A stretch of 64,000 bases of DNA from Streptococcus equinus. Its GTDB lineage: Bacteria; Bacillota; Bacilli; Lactobacillales; Streptococcaceae. Below the pieces are notes generated by a model. The model was not told the origin of the DNA. It ran no database searches and saw only the letters and a list, made by a program, of their open reading frames with translations. Where the stretch lies: positions 80,068 to 144,067 of the forward strand of contig NZ_FNKE01000002.1 in the NCBI RefSeq assembly GCF_900101445.1, given 5' to 3'. Position numbers and translations under genes: made by a program. This document shows, piece by piece, positions 44,853-54,776 of this stretch (the first letter of the stretch is position 1; each line of letters begins with the position of its first letter).

Positions 44853-46463
44853 ATGAAAAAGCTAAAGAAACTGATTTTAGTAAGTGCGGCTGTGCTAGGC
44901 CTGACTGTTGTGAACGATGGCCTAGTCAAAGCCGATGACTTTATCAACGGAGCTGACATTTCTATTCTTGATGAAATGGAAAATAGCGGAGCGGTTTATA
45001 AAAGTAATGGAACTCAAAAAGATCCGCTGACCATTTTAAAAGATAATGGTGTCAACTATGTTCGTTTGCGTCTGTGGGTTGACCCTTATGATGCAAATGG
45101 CAATCCCTACGGTGCAGGAACTAATGACTTAAACAGAACACTAAAATTAGCGAAACGTGCTAAAAATAAAGGCTTAAAAGTCTTACTTGATTTTCACTAC
45201 AGTGATTTTTGGGTAGACCCAGGGAAACAAAATCTTCCAAAAGCCTGGCAAAATCAATCCTTTGAACAATTAAATTCAAGTGTCTATTCTTACACAGCTG
45301 ATGTCCTTAATCAGATGAAATCAAAAGGCATTTACCCTGACATGGTGCAAATCGGAAACGAATTAAACAGCGGTATGCTATGGCCATATGGAAAAAGCTG
45401 GGGCGGGGATGGAAAAGAATTTACCCGCCTAGCAACTTTCCTAAAATCTGGTGTTCAAGCGGTAAAAGACACCCAAAGTAGTAACACTCCAATCATGCTT
45501 CACTTAGCAGACGGTGGTAACCAATCAACTTTCCAATGGTGGTTAGATGAGATTACCAATCAATCCGTTGATTTTGATATTGTCGGCATTTCGTATTATC
45601 CTTATTGGCATGGCAGCCTAGCTGACCTTTCAGCCAACATGGATAATATCAGCGAACGCTACAATAAAAAAGTGGTTGTGGTTGAAACAGCTTATGCCAA
45701 TACTCTTGATAATCTTGACCAAAAAACAAACGCCTTCACAGCAACGGAAGAAGCAGCTGGAGGCTACAAAGCAAGCCAAGATGGTCAATACGAATTTTTG
45801 ACAGACTTGGTTGATAAGATTAAGGACGTTAAAAATAACAACGGACTCGGTTTCTTCTACTGGGAACCACTCTGGTATAACGGTAATGTCTCATGGGCCA
45901 CACAAGCAGGTATGTCATATCTTGGCGTTTCAGATATGACAGGTAACGAATGGGAAAATCAAGCAGTCTTTGATTTCCAAGGAAATGCTTTACGTGGTAT
46001 CAAAGCATTCAATTACTCTAATCTAACGAATCTCCTTCAAAACAACAGCTTTGAATGGGACGGTTATACCGAAACTCCATCATCTTGGAAGATTTGGAAA
46101 AATGGTCAAACTTCAGCTATTAAGACCGAAAGTTATGATAATACGCGTTATAAACTCAGCTTCTGGTCAGATAAAGCTTATGAAAGTTCTATCTATCAAA
46201 CAGTAGGCAACCTCAGCTCAGGCACTTATAAATTAAGCATCGATGCTATGGGTGACACAAGTCTTGAAACTGCAGAACTTTATATCAAAAACTACGGTGG
46301 CAACGAACAAAAAATCTCTCTCAAAGACTCAAGTACTTGGAAAACCTATACCATCGACAACATTCAAATCACAAACGGACAATGCGAAGTTGGCATTTAC
46401 GTCAAATCATCAACCAACAAATGGCTAAATATCGATAACGTCCGACTAGTGAAAGTTGATTAA
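44853..46463 (+). CDS. secreted endo-beta-1,4-galactanase, GH53 + C-terminal CBM61-like domain
   Basis: Breaks the beta-1,4-galactan side chains of pectin outside the cell. 536 residues: signal peptide of about 27 residues (ending LVKA-DD), GH53 barrel about 30-390 with acid/base Glu170 in MVQIGNELNSG and nucleophile Glu278 in KVVVVETAY; then a beta-sandwich at about 395-536 beginning NLLQNNSFEWDG, similar to CBM61 galactan-binding modules attached to GH53 enzymes. No sortase motif. It starts 23 bp after lacE with GCAGGA before the ATG and no promoter or terminator between, so it is the last gene of the lac operon. Its products (galactobiose and longer) would be substrates for a beta-galactoside PTS. 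Confidence 0.9.
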   Translation: MKKLKKLILVSAAVLGLTVVNDGLVKADDFINGADISILDEMENSGAVYKSNGTQKDPLTILKDNGVNYVRLRLWVDPYDANGNPYGAGTNDLNRTLKLAKRAKNKGLKVLLDFHYSDFWVDPGKQNLPKAWQNQSFEQLNSSVYSYTADVLNQMKSKGIYPDMVQIGNELNSGMLWPYGKSWGGDGKEFTRLATFLKSGVQAVKDTQSSNTPIMLHLADGGNQSTFQWWLDEITNQSVDFDIVGISYYPYWHGSLADLSANMDNISERYNKKVVVVETAYANTLDNLDQKTNAFTATEEAAGGYKASQDGQYEFLTDLVDKIKDVKNNNGLGFFYWEPLWYNGNVSWATQAGMSYLGVSDMTGNEWENQAVFDFQGNALRGIKAFNYSNLTNLLQNNSFEWDGYTETPSSWKIWKNGQTSAIKTESYDNTRYKLSFWSDKAYESSIYQTVGNLSSGTYKLSIDAMGDTSLETAELYIKNYGGNEQKISLKDSSTWKTYTIDNIQITNGQCEVGIYVKSSTNKWLNIDNVRLVKVD

Positions 46464-46471
46464 AACATTTC

Positions 46472-46503
46472 TCCCCCAAGAATTCAGTTCTCGGGGGATT
46501 TTT
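46472..46503 (+). terminator. intrinsic terminator of the lac operon
   Basis: CCCCCAAGAA/TTCTCGGGGG stem with TTCAG loop, then ATTTTTG. Almost identical in sequence to the terminator at 48341. Confidence 0.9.
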
Positions 46504-46607
46504 GATTGATAAGGTAAAGTCATGAATTTTTTGAGGATTGTAGTATAATGCTCCTTATAAGGAAGGTTGAGTTTAAAACTGGTTTATGAAAAATATGGGA
46601 GATTCAT

Positions 46608-47321
46608 ATGAACAGTGTTGAGTTAAGAAATGTTGTTAAGGAATTTTCAAAGGTTACTGTTTTAGATGGTATAAATCTGACAGTAAAAGAGTCACATATC
46701 ACTTGTTTACTTGGTCCGTCTGGTTCTGGAAAGACAACGATTATGAAATTAATGACTGGTTCAGAAAAGCCGACTAAGGGACAAATAATGCTTTTTGGAC
46801 ATCAGCTTAGTAAGCATGATATTGGTCAGATTGGTTACATGCCACAAGCAGATGCGATTTATTTGGATTTGTCTGCCTATGACAATCTTTTATTCTTTGG
46901 ACAATTATACGGAATGTCAAAGAATAAAATCAAACAGCGAATTGACTATTTAGCAAGACTTTTAGATTTGGAAAATCACTTAAAACAGTTGGTATCAACT
47001 TATTCTGGAGGAATGAAAAAACGCTTATCTTTAGCAATTACCTTGCTTAATGACCCAAAACTGTTAATTTTAGACGAACCAACAGTTGGCATTGACCCTA
47101 TTTTACGACAGAAGATTTGGCGAGAATTTCGACAATTACAAAAACAAGGAAAGACTTTGTTAATCTCAACTCATGTTATGGATGAAGTGAAGTATTGTGA
47201 TTATGGTATTTTCATTCGTGATGGAAAAGTGATTGCTACTGATAGTATGGAAACATTGCTTGAAAAGAGTGGTTCAGATGTTGAAAAATTGTTTTTAGTA
47301 GAGGAAGGAGTGACAAAATAA
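46608..47321 (+). CDS. ABC-2 type exporter, ATP-binding protein
   Basis: 237 residues: Walker A GPSGSGKT, signature YSGGMKKRLSLA, Walker B LLILDEPTVGIDP, H-loop STHVMDE. Belongs to the DrrA/CcmA-like export group. Paired with the permease that overlaps by one base. A -10 TATAAT (near 46544) precedes it, so it is a separate two-gene unit. May give drug or peptide resistance; substrate unknown. Confidence 0.9.
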   Translation: MNSVELRNVVKEFSKVTVLDGINLTVKESHITCLLGPSGSGKTTIMKLMTGSEKPTKGQIMLFGHQLSKHDIGQIGYMPQADAIYLDLSAYDNLLFFGQLYGMSKNKIKQRIDYLARLLDLENHLKQLVSTYSGGMKKRLSLAITLLNDPKLLILDEPTVGIDPILRQKIWREFRQLQKQGKTLLISTHVMDEVKYCDYGIFIRDGKVIATDSMETLLEKSGSDVEKLFLVEEGVTK

Positions 47322-48331
47322 TGGTTGCAACTTGTCTACGTGTTATTAAGCAGATTTTACATGATAAAAGGTCTATCAGTATGATTTTTGTGGTTCCTTT
47401 GGTCATCACTACCTTTCTTTTCTTTCTGTTAGGAGATAGTGAGGTTCATTTGTCATTGGCGACAAATAGTCAGAATCCGTCAGTTATAAAATTGCTGAAA
47501 AAAGATGCAGATGTCACGGTTGTTGATGATTTAAAAGGTATTGATAAGAATCTAAAATCCGGCAAGTATGATGCCTATATCAAGTATACTGACCAAGGAA
47601 CAGAGCTTTATTTCCTTGAAGAAAATTCGCTTTATGTCAATAAAGTACATGACATTTTGAAAAAAACTCAGGAAAAATTATCACCGCAATTAGGGGTGAC
47701 TACTCATTATCTTTATGGAAATCAGTTAAAAACAACTTTTGAAAAATTAACCTATGCATTAATTGCCATTGTAGCTTTCTTCTTAATTTTCCTCATTTCA
47801 GGAATCGCCTTTGTGAGAGAACAGGTACTAGGGACACTTGAGAGAATCTTAATCAGCCCAGTCTCAAAATTACGCTTAATTTTGGGATATACGCTTGGTT
47901 TTAGTGCTTTTGGAATTATTCAAGGAACGCTTTTGTTGTTATTTTCTCGATTTATCTTAAATGTTCCTTTTGAGGGAAACTTTGTTTTGATGGAATTGAC
48001 GATTATTTTATTGTCTATTTCTGCTGTATCGATTGGGATGTTCATTGCTATTTTTGCTAATACAGAGTTTCAAATGGTACAATTTATTCCCATTGTAATC
48101 GTGCCACAAATTCTATATTCAGGAATTATCGCGATAAGGATTTTGCCATTTCATCTAGAAAAATTACAATTTATTATGCCAATCTATTATGGAGCGCAGG
48201 CTTTGAAGAAGGTTATGGTGGATGGATTGACTATTAATTCTGTTATATTAGAATGGCTAGCTTTAATTGTTATTAGTTTGCTTTTTACTTTATTAAATAC
48301 TTTCTTTTTGAAAAAATATCGGGCATTGTAG
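47321..48331 (+). CDS. ABC-2 type exporter, permease
   Basis: 336 residues with one N-terminal helix, an extracellular loop of about 120 residues (residues 40-150), and five C-terminal helices, the YhgE/DrrB-like ABC-2 layout; GTLERILISPVSKLRLILGYTLG is the conserved cytoplasmic motif. The ATG uses the last A of the ATPase stop codon (TAATG), which indicates translational coupling; GGAG lies 13 bases upstream. Confidence 0.9.
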   Translation: MVATCLRVIKQILHDKRSISMIFVVPLVITTFLFFLLGDSEVHLSLATNSQNPSVIKLLKKDADVTVVDDLKGIDKNLKSGKYDAYIKYTDQGTELYFLEENSLYVNKVHDILKKTQEKLSPQLGVTTHYLYGNQLKTTFEKLTYALIAIVAFFLIFLISGIAFVREQVLGTLERILISPVSKLRLILGYTLGFSAFGIIQGTLLLLFSRFILNVPFEGNFVLMELTIILLSISAVSIGMFIAIFANTEFQMVQFIPIVIVPQILYSGIIAIRILPFHLEKLQFIMPIYYGAQALKKVMVDGLTINSVILEWLALIVISLLFTLLNTFFLKKYRAL

Positions 48332-48340
48332 AAAATTTTC

Positions 48341-48374
48341 CCCCCAAGGATTCAGTTCTTGGGGGAGATTTTTT
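48341..48374. terminator. bidirectional terminator, ABC exporter / msmR
   Basis: CCCCCCAAGGA/TTCTTGGGGG stem with the same TTCAG loop as the terminator at 46472, followed by AGATTTTTT on the plus side and AAAATTTTC on the other, between convergent genes. Confidence 0.88.
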
Positions 48375-49203
48375 ATCTTTGTGTCTTGCGGTAGTTGCTT
48401 GGGCTTTGGCCAAAATGTTTTTTGAAGGCTTTGCTAAAAGCAAGGGCGTCTGTAAAGCCTACGGCGTTTGCGATATGTGAAATATGAAAGTCAGTGCTGG
48501 TTAGCAAATCAGCGCTTTTTTCCATGCGGATTTGACCTAAGTAATCTTTGATAGAATAACCTGTTTCTTCTTTGAAAATCTTGTAAAGGTAGGAGCGATT
48601 AAGATTGAGTTTTTTTGCAATTTGGCTAACTTTAAGAGTTTTGCTGTATTGGGTGTGGATAATTTTTTTCGTTTGTTTGATATAGTTTTGAATCAAAATA
48701 TTGCTGTCTGACATGCTTTTACTTGGCAATTCTTCCATAAGAAAAGCTAGAAGTTTATAGAGTTCCGCAATCAGTTGGAGTTCAGTCACATCATCTAGTT
48801 TTTGGTCACGAAATTGCGTTAATTTGACGATTTGATCAAGAACTTTAGACTCAAGCGTCGAATGGCAGAAGTAGTGGTCGAGCAGCTGAGTTTTGCTCAA
48901 AATATTTTCAGCTTTTGACCCGCTAAAGCCAACCCAGAGATAAGTCCAAGGATGCTCACCATCGGCTTGGTAAAAGGCTACTTTACCTTTTGGAAGAATA
49001 AACATATCACCTGTTTTTAGCGGGGTCGTTACTCCGTCAATGGTGAACTTTCCCTTGCCGTCCACGATAAAATGCAGGACGTAGTTATCCCTGACAGTTG
49101 GGCCAAAAGAGTAGTTTTTAGCGCATATTTCAGCTCCATAATGGTCAACATTTAGGTCGAAATTATTGGTATTAAATTCGTTATAAGTATTTAGAACGTT
49201 CAA
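48373..49203 (-). CDS. msmR: AraC-family activator of the msm operon
   Basis: 276 residues: N-terminal cupin sugar-binding domain (NYVLHFIVDGKGKFTIDG, GDMFILPKGKVAFYQAD) and C-terminal double helix-turn-helix (KTLKVSQIAKKLNLNRSYLYKIFKEETGYSIKDYL, ISHIANAVGFTDALAFSKAFKKHFGQSPSNYR). The start is a TTG at 49203, eight bases after GAGGAG; no in-frame ATG fits. Divergent from aga with a 110-bp spacer, as in the S. mutans msm system, which it probably activates in response to raffinose or melibiose. Confidence 0.9.
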   Translation of the reverse strand: MNVLNTYNEFNTNNFDLNVDHYGAEICAKNYSFGPTVRDNYVLHFIVDGKGKFTIDGVTTPLKTGDMFILPKGKVAFYQADGEHPWTYLWVGFSGSKAENILSKTQLLDHYFCHSTLESKVLDQIVKLTQFRDQKLDDVTELQLIAELYKLLAFLMEELPSKSMSDSNILIQNYIKQTKKIIHTQYSKTLKVSQIAKKLNLNRSYLYKIFKEETGYSIKDYLGQIRMEKSADLLTSTDFHISHIANAVGFTDALAFSKAFKKHFGQSPSNYRKTQR

Positions 49204-49252
49204 AGTATCAACTCCTCTTCAAGCAACATTTTACCATATATACCTAACATCC

Positions 49253-49286
49253 TACCATTCATTATTGTGAAAGTTAATGGTAAAAT
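49253..49286. promoter_or_regulatory. inverted repeat in the msmR-aga spacer
   Basis: TACCATT (49253-49259) and AATGGTA (49276-49282) form an inverted repeat with 16 bp between; TAAAAT follows as possible -10 for aga. ATATATACC/TACCATATA motifs near 49232 are similar half-sites. Probable MsmR binding region. Confidence 0.4.
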
Positions 49287-49313
49287 TTTAGTAAATATCA
49301 AGGAGGAAGCTTA

Positions 49314-51476
49314 ATGGGGATCAAAATTGAAGGAAATCTATTTTACGTAAATAGTAAAAATATGTCATTGATTATTGAAAATCATGAGGGAGATTTGTTG
49401 CTTCGTCATATTGGAGGAAAAGTTACAGCTTATCATGGCTCTAATGCTCTTTTTGAAAAAGACCATGCCTTTTCTGGAAATCCAACTCCTGACGACAGAA
49501 CTTACAGTTATGATACACAACGTCAGATTTTTGGGGTGCATGGTTTTGGTGATTTTCGTCAGCCATCTCTTAGCATTTCACACGACACTAATGACTTAAC
49601 CCAATTTAAATTAAAAGATTATCACATCTTATCAGGAGCTGTTGAGGCAGCAGGGCTACCAAATCCACACAGTACAGAAAATGCTGAAACACTTGCTTTA
49701 GTCTTAGAAGATGATTTGGCAGGATTAGAGTTGACACTTTATTACACAGCTTATGCTGAGCGTTCAACAATTTCTAGCTTTGCTAAGATTAGCAATCTAT
49801 CAGATAAAGCAGTTGTTATTAACCGTGCTTTATCAACTATGCTTGATGTTCCAGCTTCTGATTATGATGTGGTGACTTTGCAAGGAGCTTATGCGCGTGA
49901 AAAGACAGTTCGTCGCCATAAGCTTGAACAAGGTATTTTCACTGTCGCTTCAAATCGTGGTGCTTCAGGTCATGCGCACACACCAGCTATGGTGTTATGT
50001 GACCACACAGCTACGGAAGATGCTGGTCAAGCTTTGGCACTTCAATTGCTTTATAGTGGTAATTTCCAAGCTTTTGTTCAAAAAAATCAATTGAATGAAG
50101 TTCGCCTAGGTATCGGAATTAACGATGATAACTTTGCTTGGAAATTATCAGCAGGCGATAGTTTTGACACACCAGTGGCAATCATGACTTATTCAGCTAA
50201 GGGCTTAACACATTTGACTCATGAAAGTCAGTTATTTGTTCAAGAACATATCATGCCAAAAACATTTGCCCATGTTGAACGTCCGATTCTCATCAATAAC
50301 TGGGAAGCGACTTATTTTGATTTCAAAAAAGAAAAATTGCTTGATTTAGCTGATGAAGCTAGCAAACTTGGTATCGAACTTTTTGTTCTTGATGACGGTT
50401 GGTTTGGCAATCGCTTCGATGATAATCGTGCCCTTGGTGACTGGGTGGTTAACGAAGAAAAACTTGGTGGCCCGTTAAATGACTTGATTGACAAAGTGCA
50501 TGCCAAAGGCTTGAAATTTGGTTTGTGGTTTGAACCAGAGATGATTTCTGTGGACAGTGATCTTTACCGTGCACATCCTGACTGGGCTATTCAAGCGAAG
50601 GGACGCGGTCATACTTATTCTCGCAACCAATTGGTGCTCAACCTTGCCAATCCTGACGTAGTAGCTTATATCAAATCAGCTATCGATAAGATTTTGACAG
50701 AAAATGCTATTGATTACGTTAAATGGGATTATAACCGTAATATCACAAACATCGGAAATGGTGATTCAGTCCTTGCAACCAAGATGCAGTCACATGCTTA
50801 TATGCTTGGCTTGTATGATTTGGTGTCTTATCTGACTGAAAAGCACAGCAATGTTCTCTTTGAATCTTGCTCTGGTGGCGGTGGTCGAAATGACCTTGGC
50901 ATGATGCGTTACTTCCCACAAGTTTGGGCGAGTGATAATACTGATGCCATTTCACGTTTGCCAATTCAATATGGTTCAAGCTATCTTTACCCAACCATTT
51001 CAATGGGAGCTCACGTGTCAGCTAGCCCTAATCATCAAATGGGGCGCACAACTCCGCTTGAAACTCGTGGTAATGTTGCGATGATGGGAAATCTTGGCTA
51101 CGAACTTGATTTGACAAGTTTACCACAAGCTGAAAAAGATGTGATTGCTGCTCAAGTCGCTCATTACAAAGAGATTCGACCAGTGATTCAATTTGGTAAG
51201 CAATATCGCTTGATTAATCCAGAAGCAGGGTCAAATGAAGCAGCGGTTCAATTTGTTTATGAAGATAAGGTAGTAGTCACTTATGTTCGCACACTTTCAA
51301 CCATTGAAACCATTGAAACAACGCTTAAGTTGAAAGGATTGGAAGAAGAAGCGACTTACCAACTACAAGGAACAGACCAAGTCTTCTCAGGGGCAGAACT
51401 GATGTATGCAGGTATAACAGCAGTTCTTCCTCAAGGCGACTACCTCAGTAAACAATATTATTTCGTGAAACAATAA
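49314..51476 (+). CDS. aga: alpha-galactosidase, GH36
   Basis: Removes alpha-1,6-galactose from raffinose, stachyose and melibiose inside the cell. 720 residues: N-terminal beta-supersandwich, catalytic barrel with nucleophile Asp472 in [10 protein letters not shown] and acid/base Asp541 in [28 protein letters not shown] and [12 protein letters not shown] are GH36 hallmarks; C-terminal beta domain. AAGGAGG precedes the ATG. First gene of aga-msmEFG. Confidence 0.95.
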   Translation: MGIKIEGNLFYVNSKNMSLIIENHEGDLLLRHIGGKVTAYHGSNALFEKDHAFSGNPTPDDRTYSYDTQRQIFGVHGFGDFRQPSLSISHDTNDLTQFKLKDYHILSGAVEAAGLPNPHSTENAETLALVLEDDLAGLELTLYYTAYAERSTISSFAKISNLSDKAVVINRALSTMLDVPASDYDVVTLQGAYAREKTVRRHKLEQGIFTVASNRGASGHAHTPAMVLCDHTATEDAGQALALQLLYSGNFQAFVQKNQLNEVRLGIGINDDNFAWKLSAGDSFDTPVAIMTYSAKGLTHLTHESQLFVQEHIMPKTFAHVERPILINNWEATYFDFKKEKLLDLADEASKLGIELFVLDDGWFGNRFDDNRALGDWVVNEEKLGGPLNDLIDKVHAKGLKFGLWFEPEMISVDSDLYRAHPDWAIQAKGRGHTYSRNQLVLNLANPDVVAYIKSAIDKILTENAIDYVKWDYNRNITNIGNGDSVLATKMQSHAYMLGLYDLVSYLTEKHSNVLFESCSGGGGRNDLGMMRYFPQVWASDNTDAISRLPIQYGSSYLYPTISMGAHVSASPNHQMGRTTPLETRGNVAMMGNLGYELDLTSLPQAEKDVIAAQVAHYKEIRPVIQFGKQYRLINPEAGSNEAAVQFVYEDKVVVTYVRTLSTIETIETTLKLKGLEEEATYQLQGTDQVFSGAELMYAGITAVLPQGDYLSKQYYFVKQ

Positions 51477-51487
51477 GGAGGCTTCTT

Positions 51488-52759
51488 ATGAAATGGCCGA
51501 AACGATTGATAGCAGTAGGTGCTGCTACTCTTCTTGCGACTGCAGGAGTGACGTTGAGCGCTTGTTCAAGTCAAGATAAAACGTCAGCAAATGGCAAGGT
51601 GACTATCGAGTATTTTAACCAAAAGACTGAGATGGTTGATACCTTGAAGACGATGATTCAAGATTTCGAAAAAGAAAATCCCAATATTCATGTCAAAATG
51701 ACCAGTGTCCCCAGTGCCGGTACTGTTTTAAAGACACGCATGCTAGCAGGCGATGCCCCAGATGTGATTAACATTTATCCTCAGAATGTTGATTTTAAAG
51801 AATGGGCAAAAGCAGGTTATTTTGAAGACATGACTGGCAAGACCTATCTTAAAAATATCAAAAATCATTACGAGAAAAACTATGCTGTCAAAGGTAAGAT
51901 TTACAGTGTCCCTCTCTCAGCTAATGTTTCAGGGATTTATTTTAACAAAACAAAATTTGACGAGTTAGGTTTTAAGGTGCCAGAAACTTGGGCAGAATTT
52001 GAAACTTTGGTCAAACAAATCAAAGCTGACGGAGAAACACCGTTTGCGCTTGCCGGTAGTGAAGGTTGGACTTTAAATGGTTATCATCAATTAGCTTACA
52101 TTAGTGTGACTGGCAGCGGCGATAAGGCAAATGATTACCTTCGTTTTTCTCCGGTGAATTCTATCTCAACCAATGACAAAGAAGTTAAAAGTGTTTTGAA
52201 ACGTCTTGATTTATTGGCTGAAAAAGGAAATCAACAAACCAACTGGGAAGGGGCTTCTTACAATGACTCTGTTGTAGCTTTTGCGACTGAAAAAGCTTTA
52301 ATGTTGCCTGGCGGGTCATGGGTGTTAGCTGCGATTAAACAACAAGACCCTAAATTTGACATCTCAACCTTTGCCTTTCCAGGTGAAAAAGCAGGTCAAG
52401 AAGTGACTGTTGGTGCGGGTGATTTGGCCTTGTCAATCTCATCAACAAGCAAACACAAAAAAGAGTGCGAAAAATTCATTTCTTACATGGCTTCAGCTAA
52501 AGCAATGCAAAAATATTATGATGTCGATGGCTCACCTGTATCTGTAAATGGTGTGGTTGAAGACGAGAACTCTCCCCTTGCTCCGCTTTATCAATTAGCT
52601 TTTACAGATAAGCACTATGTTTGGCTTGGTGAGAACTGGACAAGTGAAGATGATTTCTTTAACTTAACAGTAAATTATGTGATGAGCAAAGACGCTAAGC
52701 AATATACAGATGAATTAAATACCTTTTTCAATCCGATGAAAGCTGATGTGAAGAAGTAG
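51488..52759 (+). CDS. msmE: multiple-sugar ABC transporter, substrate-binding lipoprotein
   Basis: 423 residues. Lipoprotein signal with lipobox LSAC and modified Cys26; mature solute-binding protein of the carbohydrate cluster (VTIEYFNQKTEMVDTLKTMIQDFEKENPNI; GDAPDVINIYPQN). Captures raffinose, isomaltose and related sugars outside the membrane. Overlies the same operon, 11 bp after aga. Confidence 0.93.
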   Translation: MKWPKRLIAVGAATLLATAGVTLSACSSQDKTSANGKVTIEYFNQKTEMVDTLKTMIQDFEKENPNIHVKMTSVPSAGTVLKTRMLAGDAPDVINIYPQNVDFKEWAKAGYFEDMTGKTYLKNIKNHYEKNYAVKGKIYSVPLSANVSGIYFNKTKFDELGFKVPETWAEFETLVKQIKADGETPFALAGSEGWTLNGYHQLAYISVTGSGDKANDYLRFSPVNSISTNDKEVKSVLKRLDLLAEKGNQQTNWEGASYNDSVVAFATEKALMLPGGSWVLAAIKQQDPKFDISTFAFPGEKAGQEVTVGAGDLALSISSTSKHKKECEKFISYMASAKAMQKYYDVDGSPVSVNGVVEDENSPLAPLYQLAFTDKHYVWLGENWTSEDDFFNLTVNYVMSKDAKQYTDELNTFFNPMKADVKK

Positions 52760-52771
52760 GAGGAAAGTAGA

Positions 52772-53638
52772 ATGCGAAAATTTTTAAATAAGTATTGGGG
52801 TTGGACGTTTTTGATTGTCCCCTTGGTTTTACAAGCTATCTTCTTCTATTTTCCAATGCTTCAGGGAGCTTTTTATAGCTTTACGAACTGGACTGGCTTG
52901 ACTTATAATTTTGATTTTGTGGGGGTCAACAACTACAAAATCTTGATGACGGACACGAAGTTTTTTAAGGCTCTTGGTTTTACCCTTATTTTGACCATTG
53001 CTTTAATTGTTGGTGAAATTGTTATCGGAATTTGGGTGGCGCGTGCCCTGAATGCCAAAATCAAAGGACAGACATTCTTTAGAGCTTGGTTCTTCTTTCC
53101 AGCTGTTTTGTCAGGTTTAACGGTGTCTTTGATTTTCAAACAAGTCTTTAACTATGGTTTGCCTGCTATCGGAGAATCACTCAATATTGAATTTTTGAAA
53201 ACCAGTCTTTTAGGAACTAGTGGCGGTGCTATTTTTGCAGCTATCTTTGTCATGCTATGGCAAGGTGTAGCCATGCCTATTATTCTCTTCTTGTCTGGGC
53301 TTCAAACCATTCCAAGTGAAATCACAGAAGCGGCAGCTATTGACGGCGCAGACAGTAAACAGATATTCTGGAATATTGAATTGCCGTATTTATTGCCAAG
53401 TATTTCAATGGTCTTTATCATGGCGCTTAAAGCTGGTTTGACTGCCTTTGACCAAATTTTTGCCTTAACTGGTGGTGGACCAAGTAATTCAACGACTTCG
53501 ATTGGACTTTTGGTGTATAACTACGCCTTTTCAAGCAATCAATACGGTTACGCTAACGCCATTGCCTTGATTCTTTTTGCCATCATTGTGTTAGTATCAA
53601 TGTTGCAACTCAAATTATCAAGTCGTTTTGAAGTATAG
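52772..53638 (+). CDS. msmF: multiple-sugar ABC transporter permease MsmF
   Basis: 288 residues, six membrane helices, MalF-type. The EAA loop that docks onto the ATPase reads EITEAAAIDGADSKQIFWNIELPYLLPS. AGGAGG precedes the ATG. Works with MsmG, MsmE and the distant MsmK. Confidence 0.95.
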   Translation: MRKFLNKYWGWTFLIVPLVLQAIFFYFPMLQGAFYSFTNWTGLTYNFDFVGVNNYKILMTDTKFFKALGFTLILTIALIVGEIVIGIWVARALNAKIKGQTFFRAWFFFPAVLSGLTVSLIFKQVFNYGLPAIGESLNIEFLKTSLLGTSGGAIFAAIFVMLWQGVAMPIILFLSGLQTIPSEITEAAAIDGADSKQIFWNIELPYLLPSISMVFIMALKAGLTAFDQIFALTGGGPSNSTTSIGLLVYNYAFSSNQYGYANAIALILFAIIVLVSMLQLKLSSRFEV

Positions 53639-53647
53639 GAGTGAAAG

Positions 53648-54481
53648 ATGAAAAAAGAAGAACGTTATAATACTTTTTGGAAATATGTCCTCTTGGTTGC
53701 AGGTTCTATTTTGATTTTGATTCCTTTGTTAGCAACGGTCTTTAGTTCCTTTAAAACGACCAAGGATATCATGCAACATTTCTTTGCTTTTCCAAATCCT
53801 GTTACCTTAGCTAACTATACACGTTTGTTAGCCGACGGTATTGGACACTATTTCTGGAATTCAACCATTATCACAGTCGTTTCAGTGATTTTGGTAACTT
53901 TGTTTATTCCAGCAGCAGCTTATTCAATTGCGCGTAATATGAGCAAAAAGCGTGCTTTTAATATCATGTATAGTTTGCTGATTTTGGGAATTTTTGTGCC
54001 TTTTCAAGTTATCATGATTCCAATTACTGTCATGATGAGTCGACTTGGTTTGACAAATATTTGGGGCTTAATTATCTTGTACCTCACTTATGCTGTGCCA
54101 CAAACCCTGTTCTTGTATGTCGGTTATATCAAATTAAGTGTCCCTGATAGTTTAGATGAAGCAGCTGAAATCGACGGTGCCGATAAATTTACAACTTATC
54201 GCAAAGTTGTCTTTCCAATGCTAAAACCAATGCATGCAACAACCTTGATTATCAATGCCCTTTGGTTCTGGAATGACTTCATGCTTCCTCTTTTGATGTT
54301 GAATAAAACATCTGATTCATGGTCATTGCCACTTTTCCAATACAATTACACAGGACAATACCTCAGTGATTACGGACCAAGTTTTGCCTCATACGTCGTT
54401 GGCATTATCACCATCACAATCGTCTACCTCATTTTCCAAAAACACATTATCTCAGGAATGAGCAACGGCGCAGTGAAGTAA
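53648..54481 (+). CDS. msmG: multiple-sugar ABC transporter permease MsmG
   Basis: 277 residues, six helices, MalG-type, with EAA loop LDEAAEIDGADKFTTYRKVVFPMLKP. 9 bp after msmF. In S. mutans gtfA follows directly; here a 295-bp spacer with a repeat element is inserted. Confidence 0.95.
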   Translation: MKKEERYNTFWKYVLLVAGSILILIPLLATVFSSFKTTKDIMQHFFAFPNPVTLANYTRLLADGIGHYFWNSTIITVVSVILVTLFIPAAAYSIARNMSKKRAFNIMYSLLILGIFVPFQVIMIPITVMMSRLGLTNIWGLIILYLTYAVPQTLFLYVGYIKLSVPDSLDEAAEIDGADKFTTYRKVVFPMLKPMHATTLIINALWFWNDFMLPLLMLNKTSDSWSLPLFQYNYTGQYLSDYGPSFASYVVGIITITIVYLIFQKHIISGMSNGAVK

Positions 54482-54491
54482 GGATACAGAG

Positions 54492-54748
54492 GGCGTATAG
54501 CGAGCACAGTGAAAATAGGGAGGCGACGTTGTGTCATTAAACCACAAGGAGGCACATCTTTTTCACCAAGCCCGTAGCCTGAGTTCAACTTAACTTGGTA
54601 TAGTTGATGGTTGCTAAAGCACCTCATCAACTAATGCTAACCGCTATTGCGGCTTAGCTAACCACCTTACTAGTTCGAAAACAAAATATTATCGATTTTG
54701 TTTTCTCACGTCGTAATATATAAGGCGTATAATGGGCACAGTGAAAAT
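54492..54748. repeat. intergenic element flanked by 25-bp imperfect direct repeats
   Basis: GGCGTATAGCGAGCACAGTG (from 54492) recurs as GGCGTATAATGGGCACAGTG (from 54724); over 25 bp 22 positions agree. Between them are about 205 bp, richer in GC than the surroundings, with hairpins GTTGATG/CTCATCAAC (54602-54631) and AGCTAACCG-type repeats (GCTAACCGC..GCGGCTTAGC, 54638-54658) and ACAAAAT/ATTTTGT (54683-54702). No ORF. It resembles a small non-autonomous mobile or recombination-derived element sitting between msmG and gtfA; the second repeat contains GCGTATAAT, which could act as a -10 for gtfA. Confidence 0.5.
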
Positions 54749-54776
54749 TAAACATTAAGAAAACAAAGGAATAGTT

